Positions 1 to 8,184 of a stretch of DNA of 64,000 bases are shown piece after piece. The DNA is from CAAGNP01 sp964611185 (lineage in GTDB: Bacteria; Bacteroidota; Bacteroidia; Bacteroidales; UBA932), in assembly GCA_964611185.1 (NCBI GenBank), contig CAZSXE010000008.1:1-64000 (forward strand). The letters are read 5' to 3'. Both the position numbers and the translations under genes were made by a program. Below the pieces are notes generated by a model. It had not been told where the DNA came from, ran no database searches, and saw only the letters and a program-made list of their open reading frames with translations. The stretch's first letter is position 1, and each line of letters starts with the position of its first letter.

Positions 1-76
1 TAATGCTACCGATACCGGTGTAACTTTTTAATATAAGTTAAACATTTAACACATTAAAAGCCCTACCCGCTTTTAA

Positions 77-165
77 AAAAACAGCCCCCCTGGCAGATTA
101 TCTCCGAGCTTAATTCCCTCGTCTATGTCGCAAACATTGATAATCTGTCCGGGGGTATTGTTTTT
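77..165. repeat. 89-bp direct repeat, left copy, flanking the R-M module
   Basis: An 89-bp block reappears in the same orientation, apparently identical, at 2083-2171; the two copies bracket the restriction and methylase genes. The block is an imperfect palindrome: it starts AAAAACA and ends TGTTTTT, and GATAATCTG near the right end pairs with CAGATTATC near the left, with C/G runs between. It could be a bidirectional terminator-like hairpin, a small hairpin element, or a long target duplication. The bases to its left (1-76) contain no gene that I recognise. Confidence 0.9.
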
Positions 166-186
166 CATTTTCTTTTAGTACTTTTG
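158..186 (+). promoter_or_regulatory. Putative promoter of the R-M operon
   Basis: TACTTTTG at 179-186 matches the Bacteroidetes -7 box TAnnTTTG. A TTG at 158-160, 18 nt upstream, fits the -33 element and lies inside the right end of the 89-bp repeat. Transcription would start near 192, about 28 nt before the ATG at 220. Confidence 0.5.
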
Positions 187-219
187 TAATGGTTAATGAT
201 ATAATAAACATTGTGTAGA

Positions 220-1131
220 ATGAGTACGGAAAAGAAAGGAATATTAAAAAAGGAGTTCAAAGACGGGCTTAAGAATCTCGCATCATTTTTAACTGTTTTT
301 ACATCTACTAAATCAAAAGACTGGACTATTAAAGGGTTTATAGATGTTTATAAAAATGTATATACTATATCCTCTGATACCAAGATAATTTCTAAAATTC
401 TCGAAATACATATTTTCCCCCAAATATTAAAATTTGCAGAAGAAATAGGATATGATTTACTATTAGTTGAAAAACAAAACTGGTACCCTGACTTGACTTT
501 TATTAATAAACTTAACCCTGAAATAATGTTTGCAGTCGATATAAAGACTACTTACAGAAAAAAAGATAATACAGCCGGCTTCACATTAGGCAGTCATGGA
601 GCATATTTTAAAGAAAGAGATAAATCAAAAAATATTCAATTTCCCTATAATAAGTATTCCGGCCATTTTTGTCTTGGTATAATATACACAAGAGCCGCTC
701 AAGATGATACTACTTCAGAGACATCCGTATTCCAAATAAATGATTTTAACGATAACATTTATTCATCGAAAGTGGGAATAAGAGAGGTTACTAATATTGA
801 TAATTTAGATTCAATCACATCTGTTATAAGGGATTTGGATTTTTTTGTTGCCGAAAAATGGAAAATTGCAAGCGATAAGCAAGGTTCCGGAAATACAGCT
901 AATATAGGTTCAATTACCAATATAGATGATTTGAAAAACGAGGAAGGAACTTTTAGTAAACTTGGAGAGGATTGGTTTGATGATTATTGGATGAATCACG
1001 GTCAAATAAAGATAACCAAAGACGGTAAACAAGAAAAAATTACAAATTTGACAGATTTTCTTTTGTACAAGAATCGCCCTGACTTAATAAAACATATTGT
1101 AGGAAAATCATATAAAAAAGGGATTGAATGA
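220..1131 (+). CDS. EcoRV-like type II restriction endonuclease
   Basis: Predicted homodimeric Mg-dependent endonuclease cleaving unmodified GATATC-type sites. The family call rests on local identity to EcoRV as I know it: a YPD motif with Asp91, then the VDIKTTY block with Asp107 and Lys109, form the PD-(D/E)xK site matching EcoRV Asp74, Asp90 and Lys92. Glu62 (ILEI) corresponds to Glu45, and a later GSGNTANIGSI stretch matches the EcoRV DNA-contact region. At 303 aa it is about 60 residues longer than EcoRV, mostly at the N-terminus. I chose the ATG at 220; an in-frame TTG at 211 is less likely. The stop overlaps the methylase start by 4 bp. Base composition looks AT-richer than neighbouring housekeeping genes, consistent with transfer. 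GATATC is inferred from homology, not measured. Confidence 0.88.
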   Translation: MSTEKKGILKKEFKDGLKNLASFLTVFTSTKSKDWTIKGFIDVYKNVYTISSDTKIISKILEIHIFPQILKFAEEIGYDLLLVEKQNWYPDLTFINKLNPEIMFAVDIKTTYRKKDNTAGFTLGSHGAYFKERDKSKNIQFPYNKYSGHFCLGIIYTRAAQDDTTSETSVFQINDFNDNIYSSKVGIREVTNIDNLDSITSVIRDLDFFVAEKWKIASDKQGSGNTANIGSITNIDDLKNEEGTFSKLGEDWFDDYWMNHGQIKITKDGKQEKITNLTDFLLYKNRPDLIKHIVGKSYKKGIE

Positions 1132-2054
1132 AAATATTTGTACCACCCATAAAAAGTCAAGGTATCAAAACAAAGCTCGTTCCGTGGATTATGGACCTAG
1201 CTCCATCTGCAGAAGGAAGATGGATTGAACCCTTCCTTGGTACAGGTGTAGTGGCCTTTAACTCAGGCTTTAAAAAAGCCGTATTAAACGATACAAATCC
1301 GCACATAATTAATTTTTACAAAAAAGTACAAGATCATACCATAACTCCACCTCTTATGCGACATTATCTTGAAAAAGAAGGAGAATTGCTACATAATGCC
1401 GGTAACAATGGATATGATCATTACCTTGAAGTAAGATCAAGATTTAATAGTGGCGCTTTTTCACCCTACGATTTTATTTTTTTATCAAGGGCAGGATTCA
1501 ACGGAATGATGCGATTTGGCAGTAAGGGAAACTGGAATATTCCTTTTTGTAAAAAGCCAAATAGGTTTGATAAAGCATATATTACTAAAATATGTAATCA
1601 ACTCCAATATGTATCCAATATCATTCAGCCATCTCCTGAATGGGTTTTTTATAATAAAGATTTCTCCGAAATAATACCTATTGCCACAAAAAATGATATT
1701 ATCTATTGTGACCCCCCATATTATGGAAGAAATGTCGATTACTACAATGGCTGGACCGAAAAAGACGAAGAATCACTTTATAATTTACTTAATAATACCA
1801 CCGCAAAATTTATATTATCTACATGGCATCATAATGAATGGCGTGAAAATGATATGATAAAAAAATATTGGAACAAATTCAATATTGTCACCCAAGACTA
1901 TTTTTATCATAATGGCGGAAATATTGAAAATAGAAAGTCTGTCGTCGAAGCTCTAATATGTAACTTCGATACACACGGAATGGCAGAACATAATCACGAG
2001 ATAAAAAAGAAAGAGCGTGCCGAACAGCTGGAGTTTAACTGGCATCATATTTAA
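1128..2054 (+). CDS. EcoRV-type adenine-N6 DNA methyltransferase (D12/Dam class)
   Basis: Protects host DNA by methylating adenine in the site recognised by the preceding nuclease. The protein (308 aa) opens with a block very like the EcoRV methylase (FVPPIKSQGIKTKLVP). It has the SAM-binding motif EPFLGTG at residues 34-40 and the catalytic DPPY at 195-198, the order typical of Dam/alpha-class enzymes. The conserved CKKPNRF block and the STWHHN segment after DPPY also match the EcoRV methylase. The start overlaps the endonuclease stop (ATGA), so translation is probably coupled. Both genes lie inside the 89-bp direct repeats and look full length, so the system is probably functional. Confidence 0.92.
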   Translation: MKIFVPPIKSQGIKTKLVPWIMDLAPSAEGRWIEPFLGTGVVAFNSGFKKAVLNDTNPHIINFYKKVQDHTITPPLMRHYLEKEGELLHNAGNNGYDHYLEVRSRFNSGAFSPYDFIFLSRAGFNGMMRFGSKGNWNIPFCKKPNRFDKAYITKICNQLQYVSNIIQPSPEWVFYNKDFSEIIPIATKNDIIYCDPPYYGRNVDYYNGWTEKDEESLYNLLNNTTAKFILSTWHHNEWRENDMIKKYWNKFNIVTQDYFYHNGGNIENRKSVVEALICNFDTHGMAEHNHEIKKKERAEQLEFNWHHI

Positions 2055-2082
2055 TATTTCTTATTATTTAGGGCTGTCTGAT

Positions 2083-2171
2083 AAAAACAGCCCCCCTGGC
2101 AGATTATCTCCGAGCTTAATTCCCTCGTCTATGTCGCAAACATTGATAATCTGTCCGGGGGTATTGTTTTT
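2083..2171. repeat. 89-bp direct repeat, right copy
   Basis: Second copy of the block at 77-165, same orientation, beginning 28 bp after the methylase stop. Its palindromic structure with C/G stem and A/T ends would also serve as a transcription terminator for the R-M operon. No short target-site duplication was obvious outside the two copies. The following 147 bp (2172-2318) hold no gene; they contain GCCGCC-type inverted motifs at 2193-2200 and 2288-2298. Confidence 0.9.
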
Positions 2172-2318
2172 GTTCACCCCTCATTGCCGGCCTGGCGGCT
2201 AATGTCTTCATAATCACTCCCTTCCCGCACACATCCTCGGGTAAAATTTCGTAGGATGTAGTATATTATCGCATAATAATCAAGTAGTTGGCCGCCAAGT
2301 AGGTGCTGCCACTTATCT

Positions 2319-3140
2319 TTACTCTACTGAGAGCGGGGTTATGTAACGCTCTCCTCTTTTAAATTTCAGGGTGCTAAGACCTCCTATGGTTTTAGTTATA
2401 TTATATATTCCCATATTTGTTTCTATTGTGAATGTGAGTTCTGTGGCGTGTTCTACGGAAGTGGGGAAGAACATCAAGGTTAATATTCGGCTATTGCCTG
2501 TCTGAATATCTGAAGGATTGGAGACCTTTACTGAAAGTGCCGACTGAGAGGGGGCTGCTACCTGGTAGTCATTAAAATTCACCTCATGGGGATTCATCGT
2601 CATAGAAGCACTTGTCGAAAAGACCTCTTTTCCTGACTTTTCGCTCATAATAACTCTGTTTACTTTTAGTGCCGAAGCAGTATTGTTTGCTATCACTATA
2701 TCCATCTGTGCCATCAATTCCTGAAATTCATAATTTGATGCACTTTTCGTGTTCACTGAATAACCTACTTTGTATGCATAAGGCGAACGGTACTTACCCT
2801 CATAACTCTCTATACTCTGTTCCTGTTCAAGTGTAAAGGTGTATTTTCTATCAATATCAGGAGAAGCCCCTTTTATATAAGGGTAAGCAAGATATGTATA
2901 TTCACCCAAGGTCTGCACATCAAGCTTCCCTGAAAAGGTAGTGGATGAATTAGATGAAGTCGCCACAAATCTGATATTGTTATTATCAGTAGAGAAATAG
3001 CCTACATCTTCTCCCTCTTCAAAAATATATGACGAGACAAAAGTATGTACCGGTTCTTCTTTTTCCAAATAATCAGAACTGCAGGAGGACATTACGACCA
3101 TCACTGCGATCAAGGATAATATGTAATTTATTGTTTTCAA
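2319..3140 (-). CDS. Fimbrillin-like surface lipoprotein
   Basis: A 273-aa predicted lipoprotein: short hydrophobic signal, then a lipobox ending at a Cys in SSCSSDYLE. The rest looks beta-rich with little charge clustering. Segments such as an aromatic YPY patch, a TFTLEQEQS strand and a C-terminal FKRGERYITPL strand resemble the FimA/Mfa1-type fimbrillin superfamily of Bacteroidales, whose N-terminal strand is removed during assembly. It is a single gene, with no obvious anchor, tip or usher partner nearby, so it may be an accessory subunit or an unrelated beta-sandwich lipoprotein. Divergent from ricT. The family call is by resemblance only. Confidence 0.55.
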   Translation of the reverse strand: MKTINYILSLIAVMVVMSSCSSDYLEKEEPVHTFVSSYIFEEGEDVGYFSTDNNNIRFVATSSNSSTTFSGKLDVQTLGEYTYLAYPYIKGASPDIDRKYTFTLEQEQSIESYEGKYRSPYAYKVGYSVNTKSASNYEFQELMAQMDIVIANNTASALKVNRVIMSEKSGKEVFSTSASMTMNPHEVNFNDYQVAAPSQSALSVKVSNPSDIQTGNSRILTLMFFPTSVEHATELTFTIETNMGIYNITKTIGGLSTLKFKRGERYITPLSVE

Positions 3141-3195
3141 TTGTATTTCTTTTATCTATTAAACAAACAAGTAGGTGATTTGTTCAAAAAATAAT

Positions 3196-3203
3196 TAATT
3201 TTG
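3196..3203 (+). promoter_or_regulatory. -7 box directly upstream of ricT
   Basis: TAATTTTG matches TAnnTTTG and ends 9 nt before the ATG at 3213, so the transcript would have only a few untranslated bases. A TTTG at 3179-3182 is too close (13 nt) to be a standard -33 element. Confidence 0.45.
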
Positions 3204-3212
3204 TAACTGATT

Positions 3213-4358
3213 ATGGAAGAAAAGATTATTAATTATGATTGCTCCCGCGGCTGTTCCACCGAAAGAACACCTCAGGGAGAGCTTATTTGTCAATATGACA
3301 CAAGCTGCTGCAAGCTTGAAGTGTTTGACTGGTTAAGTGGTATATCTCATGAAGAGTTTAAAAATATTTTTGAGGTACGATTTAAAAATACGAGAAAGTT
3401 GTTTTTCGAGAACACATCGGGTCAGCTCCTGAAAACAGGCGATATTGTCGTGGTAGAGGCAAGCACAGGGCATGATGTGGGGATAATTACCCTCCAAGGT
3501 CCTATCGTAGCACTTCAGATGAAACGCAATAGAATAGATTACAAAACTTATGAGTATAAAAAAATCTATCGTAAAGCGAAAGCTCTCGATACAGAACGAT
3601 GGCAGGAGGCCATCTCGAGAGAGAACAGCACTATGGTTGCCGCAAGGCAGATAGCAGCCGACTTGAATCTTAATATGAAAATCGGAGATGTGGAGTTTCA
3701 AGGTGATGGTACCAAGGCTATTTTTTACTACATAGCAGATGAAAGGGTCGATTTCAGACAGCTTATCAAGATATTTGCTGAAAGATTTAAAATCAGGATT
3801 GAGATGCGCCAGATAGGGGCTCGACAGGAAGCTGGGCTTATCGGAGGGCTTGGAGTGTGCGGGAGGGCATTGTGTTGCTCAAATTATATGTCGAATTTTC
3901 ACTCTATCACCACTCAGAATGCGAGATGTCAGGACCTCTCTCTTAATCCCCAAAAGCTCGCCGGGCAGTGCAGTAAGCTGAAATGCTGTATAAATTATGA
4001 ATCTGCCGTGTATCAGGATGCACAAAGCCGCATTCCATATATCAATGCCCCTCTTGAACTGAAAGACGGTCAGGCATTTTTAGTGAAAACCGATATTCTG
4101 AGAGGGACACTTTGGTTTTCTTACGAGCAGAACAATATGTCTAATATGATCCCTCTCTCCTCAGACGAAGTAAGGGAGATTATCAAAATGAATAAAAGGG
4201 GTGCAAAACCCGACACCATACTAAAAAAAGAACCTGTTAAAAATGAAAACAGCTTTGTAGGTGGAAATGGTGATGATAATATTGATAGATTTGACAATAA
4301 TAATCAAAACCGGAACAGGCGTAAAAACAGAAATTTTAAAAAAAGAGAGAGTAAATAG
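3213..4358 (+). CDS. ricT: PSP1-domain protein, RicT (YaaT) family
   Basis: The 381-aa protein has an N-terminal Cys-rich segment (CSRGCS, CQYDTSCC), a PSP1 domain around residues 55-230, and two paired-cysteine motifs after it (CGRALCC near 216-222 and CSKLKCC near 253-259). These cysteines match the Fe-S ligand pattern of the RicT/YaaT family; in Bacillus the Ric complex affects RNA maturation. The C-terminal 50 residues are Asn/Arg/Lys-rich and probably disordered, suggesting nucleic-acid contact. It is followed by gldH 3 bp later and by trmB, apparently one operon. The exact role in Bacteroidales is not established. Confidence 0.85.
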   Translation: MEEKIINYDCSRGCSTERTPQGELICQYDTSCCKLEVFDWLSGISHEEFKNIFEVRFKNTRKLFFENTSGQLLKTGDIVVVEASTGHDVGIITLQGPIVALQMKRNRIDYKTYEYKKIYRKAKALDTERWQEAISRENSTMVAARQIAADLNLNMKIGDVEFQGDGTKAIFYYIADERVDFRQLIKIFAERFKIRIEMRQIGARQEAGLIGGLGVCGRALCCSNYMSNFHSITTQNARCQDLSLNPQKLAGQCSKLKCCINYESAVYQDAQSRIPYINAPLELKDGQAFLVKTDILRGTLWFSYEQNNMSNMIPLSSDEVREIIKMNKRGAKPDTILKKEPVKNENSFVGGNGDDNIDRFDNNNQNRNRRKNRNFKKRESK

Positions 4359-4361
4359 AAG

Positions 4362-4841
4362 ATGATTGGGGAGAAGAATAGCATTGTTCTTTCAGTATTG
4401 ATTATTATCATGCTGTCTCTCTCCTGCTGCTCGGAAGTTCGCCAAGATTATCATTATACTGTTCTTAACCACCACGGATTCGACACGAGAGATACATTAA
4501 CTTTCACTATTTCCCTTGAAGACTCATTGTCACTATACGATATTTTTCTTTGCAGCAGACTTTCCCCCGATTTCAAGCACGATGTAATCGACACATATAT
4601 AAAAACGATTTCTCCCATGGGAAATGAGTATTGCGAGATTATCGCCCTCCCCGTTAACGATTCGGGAAAAAGCGGTATGAGAGATGTAGAGTGGCACTAT
4701 CGTACCAATATTTCTACCAATGAGACAGGGCAGTGGAAATTTTCACTCCTTTTTCTCAATAGTGATGCCCCGAAAGAATACTCTCTGAAAGAGATGTACG
4801 GATTCGGAATTTATTGTAAAAAAAATGAGCGGAAAAAATAA
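4362..4841 (+). CDS. gldH: GldH-type lipoprotein
   Basis: A 159-aa lipoprotein with a hydrophobic N-terminus and lipobox (SLSCCSE). The body resembles GldH, which in Flavobacteria is needed for gliding and type IX-linked functions but is also conserved in non-gliding Bacteroidales, usually beside a PSP1 gene as here. Matching features are the short LNHHGF segment, a D-T-L-x-F strand and a conserved C-terminal YGFGIY. It starts 3 bp after ricT and its last 17 bp overlap trmB, supporting co-transcription. No other gld or por genes occur in the window. Confidence 0.75.
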   Translation: MIGEKNSIVLSVLIIIMLSLSCCSEVRQDYHYTVLNHHGFDTRDTLTFTISLEDSLSLYDIFLCSRLSPDFKHDVIDTYIKTISPMGNEYCEIIALPVNDSGKSGMRDVEWHYRTNISTNETGQWKFSLLFLNSDAPKEYSLKEMYGFGIYCKKNERKK

Positions 4842-5496
4842 AATAGGAAAATTTAGAGAAAATGAGACTTTTTCCTGTCTCATTCAGCCCTCTACCGATG
4901 ATATTTTAAAAAACGACCACCCTCTGAAAGGGAAATGGCATGAGTTTTTTCATAACGACCACCCTATCGTTCTCGAGCTCGGCTGCGGAAAAGGGGAATA
5001 TACCATCGCTCTTTCTGAAAAATTCCCCGATAAGAATTATATAGGGGTAGATATCAAAGGGGCAAGATTATGGAAAGGGGCAAAATATGCTACCGAGCAT
5101 AAACTTGAAAATGTAGCTTTCCTCAGAACTCGAATCGAGTTTATCAACTCAATGTTTGGAAGTGATGAAATTTCCGAGATATGGATAACATTTGCCGATC
5201 CTCAGCCCAAGAAACCTAAAAAAAGATTGACAAGTGAGATTTTTCTCGAAAAATACAGAAAATTTCTAAAGAATGGCGGTATAATTCATCTCAAAACAGA
5301 CAGCATCCTCCTTCACGAATCGACTCTTGAGGTTATTTCCGAAAACGGACACACCCTCATAGAGGCAGATAACGATATATACAATTCAGGAAGGGCAGAT
5401 AATGATGCTATTATTTCCGTGAAAACTTTCTACGAATCCCAATTCCTCTCAAAGGGGATGCCCATCACATATTTAAAATTCGTGCTAAAGCAATAA
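4825..5496 (+). CDS. trmB: tRNA (guanine-N7)-methyltransferase
   Basis: Methylates N7 of G46 in the tRNA variable loop using SAM. The 223-aa protein has the class I methyltransferase motif LELGCGKGEYT near residues 50-60, an acidic VDIKGAR post-motif, the TrmB-specific FADPQPKKPKKR segment near 116-127 and a later LKTDS. Length and order match TrmB. It overlaps gldH by 17 bp upstream and runs 32 bp into the convergent polyprenyl synthase gene, so the two genes share antisense 3' ends. Confidence 0.93.
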   Translation: MSGKNKIGKFRENETFSCLIQPSTDDILKNDHPLKGKWHEFFHNDHPIVLELGCGKGEYTIALSEKFPDKNYIGVDIKGARLWKGAKYATEHKLENVAFLRTRIEFINSMFGSDEISEIWITFADPQPKKPKKRLTSEIFLEKYRKFLKNGGIIHLKTDSILLHESTLEVISENGHTLIEADNDIYNSGRADNDAIISVKTFYESQFLSKGMPITYLKFVLKQ

Positions 5497-6466
5497 GGCT
5501 GCTTTTAGACTCCGAATCGGAAAATATATTTAAAGAATCGACGGCTGTCTGAATGTATTTTGTCAATACATCTTTACTACTTTCCACTCCGCGGTTCTCA
5601 AAAACATAATTTCTTATCTCTTTAATTATACTATTGTTAGGTTCGGAATACGATTTTTTAGAGACATCTATCTCTGAAATAAGTTCTCTTATCTTTTTTT
5701 CACCCCTCGGAGCATTTTCAAAAGCACACAGAAGAGGAAGAGTAATTTTTCTCTCCGCAAGATCCGACCCCACATCTTTACCATCAAGAGGGACAGATGA
5801 AAAATCGAGTATGTCGTCACGCATCTGAAAAGAGAGCCCCAGAGAAGTAGCGTATTGCTTTAAAGCCTCCTCTTCTGAAAGGGTGGCTCCTTCGGCAATA
5901 GCAGGGCTGCAAATACTTGCAATAAAGAGACTTGCTGTCTTTTTGGTAATAATATTGATGTAATCGTCAAAATCTGTCTTTACATCCTCTGCCCTCTGCA
6001 TCTGAAGCATTTCTCCCTCTGCCAGGTCCTCAATGGTCTTGGAATAGTAGCTAAGTATGCGATAATCGCAATGGTTGCCTATCAGCAGATGAATAGCCCG
6101 CGATAGCCAAAAATCACCCATAAGTACAGACGCACCGGGGGAAAAAAGGGCATTAATGGTAAGATTTCCCCTCCTTGAAGAGCTGTCATCCACCACATCA
6201 TCGTGAAGGAGGGTAGCTGTGTGGATGATTTCAGAGGTGGCGGCACACACTTTGGAGATATGAGATACTGATTTGTTAAAAATACCTGCCGAGAGGAGAG
6301 AAAGCAGAGGTCTGAGCATCTTTCCTGAAGAGAGAAAAAGGTGTTCGTTGATCTTATTTAACAACTGTATATCGGAAATTAGCGATTCGGAAATAAGAAT
6401 TTTTAGATCCTCCCAATCTTTTCCCAATTTATATTGAATATCTGTAATGCTGTGTGTAGCGGACAT
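5465..6466 (-). CDS. Polyprenyl (octaprenyl-type) diphosphate synthase
   Basis: Trans-prenyltransferase condensing isopentenyl diphosphate onto allylic diphosphates, for quinone side chains or a related long-chain product. In the 333-aa protein the first Asp-rich motif is DDVVDD at 89-94, followed by SSRRG; the second is RDDILDF at 216-222; the basic GKMLRPLL block lies near 48-55. The chain length cannot be read confidently from the sequence. Convergent with trmB (32-bp overlap) and downstream of an outer-membrane protein gene, from which a hairpin at 6481-6510 separates it. Confidence 0.85.
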   Translation of the reverse strand: MSATHSITDIQYKLGKDWEDLKILISESLISDIQLLNKINEHLFLSSGKMLRPLLSLLSAGIFNKSVSHISKVCAATSEIIHTATLLHDDVVDDSSSRRGNLTINALFSPGASVLMGDFWLSRAIHLLIGNHCDYRILSYYSKTIEDLAEGEMLQMQRAEDVKTDFDDYINIITKKTASLFIASICSPAIAEGATLSEEEALKQYATSLGLSFQMRDDILDFSSVPLDGKDVGSDLAERKITLPLLCAFENAPRGEKKIRELISEIDVSKKSYSEPNNSIIKEIRNYVFENRGVESSKDVLTKYIQTAVDSLNIFSDSESKSSLIALARILNM

Positions 6467-6480
6467 AATAATAAAAGAAA

Positions 6481-6510
6481 TTAGCGGCTGAAAAAATATT
6501 CGGCCGCTAA
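6481..6510 (-). terminator. Hairpin between barrel gene and polyprenyl synthase
   Basis: TTAGCGGC (6481-6488) pairs perfectly with GCCGCTAA (6503-6510) around a 14-nt A/T-rich loop. It lies just after the stop of the barrel gene at 6532 and before the next start at 6466. There is no long U-tract, so it may be a processing or attenuation hairpin rather than a strong terminator. Confidence 0.5.
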
Positions 6511-6531
6511 TATCGTCAATCTTTCTCTAAG

Positions 6532-7167
6532 TTAGAATAAAAATGCAAGAGAAATTTCAAGTCCGGCTATTTTACTCTTGTCGAAATCATCAAGAACGGG
6601 GACATTACTTTCCGATATATCTTTTGCAAGATTACCGAGTGCCCAGTTATATTTGGCTGATACCTGGAATTTCCATATATCTATACCAACACCTACTCCT
6701 ACTCCCCAATCAAAGGCATTCCAGTATTTTTTAAGAGTTTCCTGATCGATAGCCACATCAAGATTGTGTGAAAGGGCGTATCCTATATAAGGAACTACAG
6801 TAGCATAAGGTCTTACCGGTCCGAGCTTTATTCCCCACTGAATTCCGAGAGGAAGCTGTATGGAACCTACTTTCAACCCTGTAGATGCTCCCAACAGTTC
6901 GCTTTCTATCTTGGTACCGTTCTGACTGTAAATAAGCTCAGGCTGAAAAGCAAATCCGAGAGGAAGTTTCACATTAAGGACTATACCGGCATGGAATCCG
7001 GTATATGATTTGAAAACACCGCTAAAATCTTCTTTGATACTACCGGTAACATTGGAGATGTTAAGACCTCCTTTTACTCCGAGTCGCAAGGTTTTGTCCT
7101 GTGCGTTAAGATTAGCAGAAGTAATCAACAATACTGCTGCTATTACAATTGTAAACAATTTTTTCAT
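6532..7167 (-). CDS. Outer-membrane beta-barrel protein (PorT-like, OMP_b-brl family)
   Basis: A 211-aa protein with a signal peptide ending in ANLNAQ, then alternating amphipathic strands typical of small 8-stranded Bacteroidetes barrels (LGVKGGLNISN, GFAFQPELIYSQNG, AKYNWALGNL) and a terminal aromatic residue (SLAFLF). The motif order GIKGGxNxS, HAGIVLNVKLP, FAxQPELxYSxxG is shared with the paralogue two genes away (7513-8151), which brackets trxA with it. No function beyond an outer-membrane barrel can be assigned. Confidence 0.8.
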   Translation of the reverse strand: MKKLFTIVIAAVLLITSANLNAQDKTLRLGVKGGLNISNVTGSIKEDFSGVFKSYTGFHAGIVLNVKLPLGFAFQPELIYSQNGTKIESELLGASTGLKVGSIQLPLGIQWGIKLGPVRPYATVVPYIGYALSHNLDVAIDQETLKKYWNAFDWGVGVGVGIDIWKFQVSAKYNWALGNLAKDISESNVPVLDDFDKSKIAGLEISLAFLF

Positions 7168-7174
7168 AAGATAT

Positions 7175-7489
7175 TTATTTAAATGAATTTATTTTATCAA
7201 CAATGGATGCCTTGGAAGAAGAACCTACCATCTTGTCTTTAAGCTCTCCGTTACTAAAGAAAAGCAGAGTAGGGATGTTTCTTATGCCGTATTTAAGTGG
7301 AATTTCGGTACTTTCATCCACATTGCATTTGGCTATAAGCCACTTCCCTTCGTATTCGGTCGCCAATTCCTCCACAATGGGGGAAATCATACGACATGGG
7401 CCGCACCACGGAGCCCAAAAATCCAATAATACAGGGAGTTTTGATTTTAAAACAAGTTCTTCAAAATTTGAATCATTTACTGCTGTCAT
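7175..7489 (-). CDS. trxA: Thioredoxin
   Basis: A 104-aa cytoplasmic thioredoxin with no signal peptide. The active site WCGPC is at residues 28-32 after the LLDFWAPWC strand, and the cis-proline segment RNIPTLLFF lies near 71-79. It reduces protein disulphides with thioredoxin reductase, which is not in this window. It sits 7 bp upstream of one barrel gene and 23 bp downstream of another on the same strand, so it may be co-transcribed with them. Confidence 0.95.
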   Translation of the reverse strand: MTAVNDSNFEELVLKSKLPVLLDFWAPWCGPCRMISPIVEELATEYEGKWLIAKCNVDESTEIPLKYGIRNIPTLLFFSNGELKDKMVGSSSKASIVDKINSFK

Positions 7490-7512
7490 AATATTATAAT
7501 ATTTAATTATTG

Positions 7513-8151
7513 TTAAAAGAAAAAAGCAATCGATACTTCAAGCCCTCTAAAATTGCCTTTATTTACTGTTTTTATCAACTGTTCTGTGACACTGTCAGTA
7601 ATACCTTCTGTACTGATGTTTGTCAATTTTCCAAAATTCCAATTATATCTGACAGAGAGCTGCATCCTCCAAAAATCAACTCCTCCACCTATCCCCACAC
7701 CATATTCAAATCTGTTCATAAGACCCCAGTCAGACATACTCGACTCAGAATCAAGAGATGAGACATTCTTCCTCACAGCATATCCTATATATGGGGTGAC
7801 GGCAAGAAACGGACGAATCATTATAAGGTCAAGCCCCACCTGAATATTGACCGGAAGTTCGATATAATCTGCTATAAGATGAAATTTGGCATCGCCGGAA
7901 AATCTCGCCCCCTTGGAAACATACAGAAGCTCCGGCTGAATGGCAAACCCATAAGGGAGCTTGAAGTTAACTGCCAACCCCGCATTGAAACCGGTATGAC
8001 TGTTTACCGCCTCTGAGATATTTCCAAATTCGTAATAAGAATATGAAGTAAAATTCATCCCCCCCTTAATGCCAAATTTCACCTGTGCTTCCAAAGAGGA
8101 AACGGTAAATATGGCAATCGCCACTGTAATTATTGATATATACTTTCTCAT
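7513..8151 (-). CDS. Outer-membrane beta-barrel protein (PorT-like), paralogue
   Basis: A 212-aa barrel with signal peptide (MRKYISIIT...SSLEAQ) and the same strand pattern as the gene at 6532-7167: GIKGGMNFTS, FNAGLAVNFKLPYGFAIQPELLYVSKG, SVRYNWNFGKL, terminal VSIAFFF. I chose the ATG at 8151; the longer reading begins with TTG at 8163 and adds four unlikely residues. The shared motifs suggest a duplication around trxA. Function unknown. Confidence 0.8.
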   Translation of the reverse strand: MRKYISIITVAIAIFTVSSLEAQVKFGIKGGMNFTSYSYYEFGNISEAVNSHTGFNAGLAVNFKLPYGFAIQPELLYVSKGARFSGDAKFHLIADYIELPVNIQVGLDLIMIRPFLAVTPYIGYAVRKNVSSLDSESSMSDWGLMNRFEYGVGIGGGVDFWRMQLSVRYNWNFGKLTNISTEGITDSVTEQLIKTVNKGNFRGLEVSIAFFF

Positions 8152-8184
8152 TTCGAATGACAAATGTAATTAAAAAAGAATAAA

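Noticed and set aside
2017..2202. A 61-codon frame running from the methylase end through the right 89-bp repeat
   Set aside because: It overlaps the methylase in another frame and reads through a palindromic repeat; no protein-like features.
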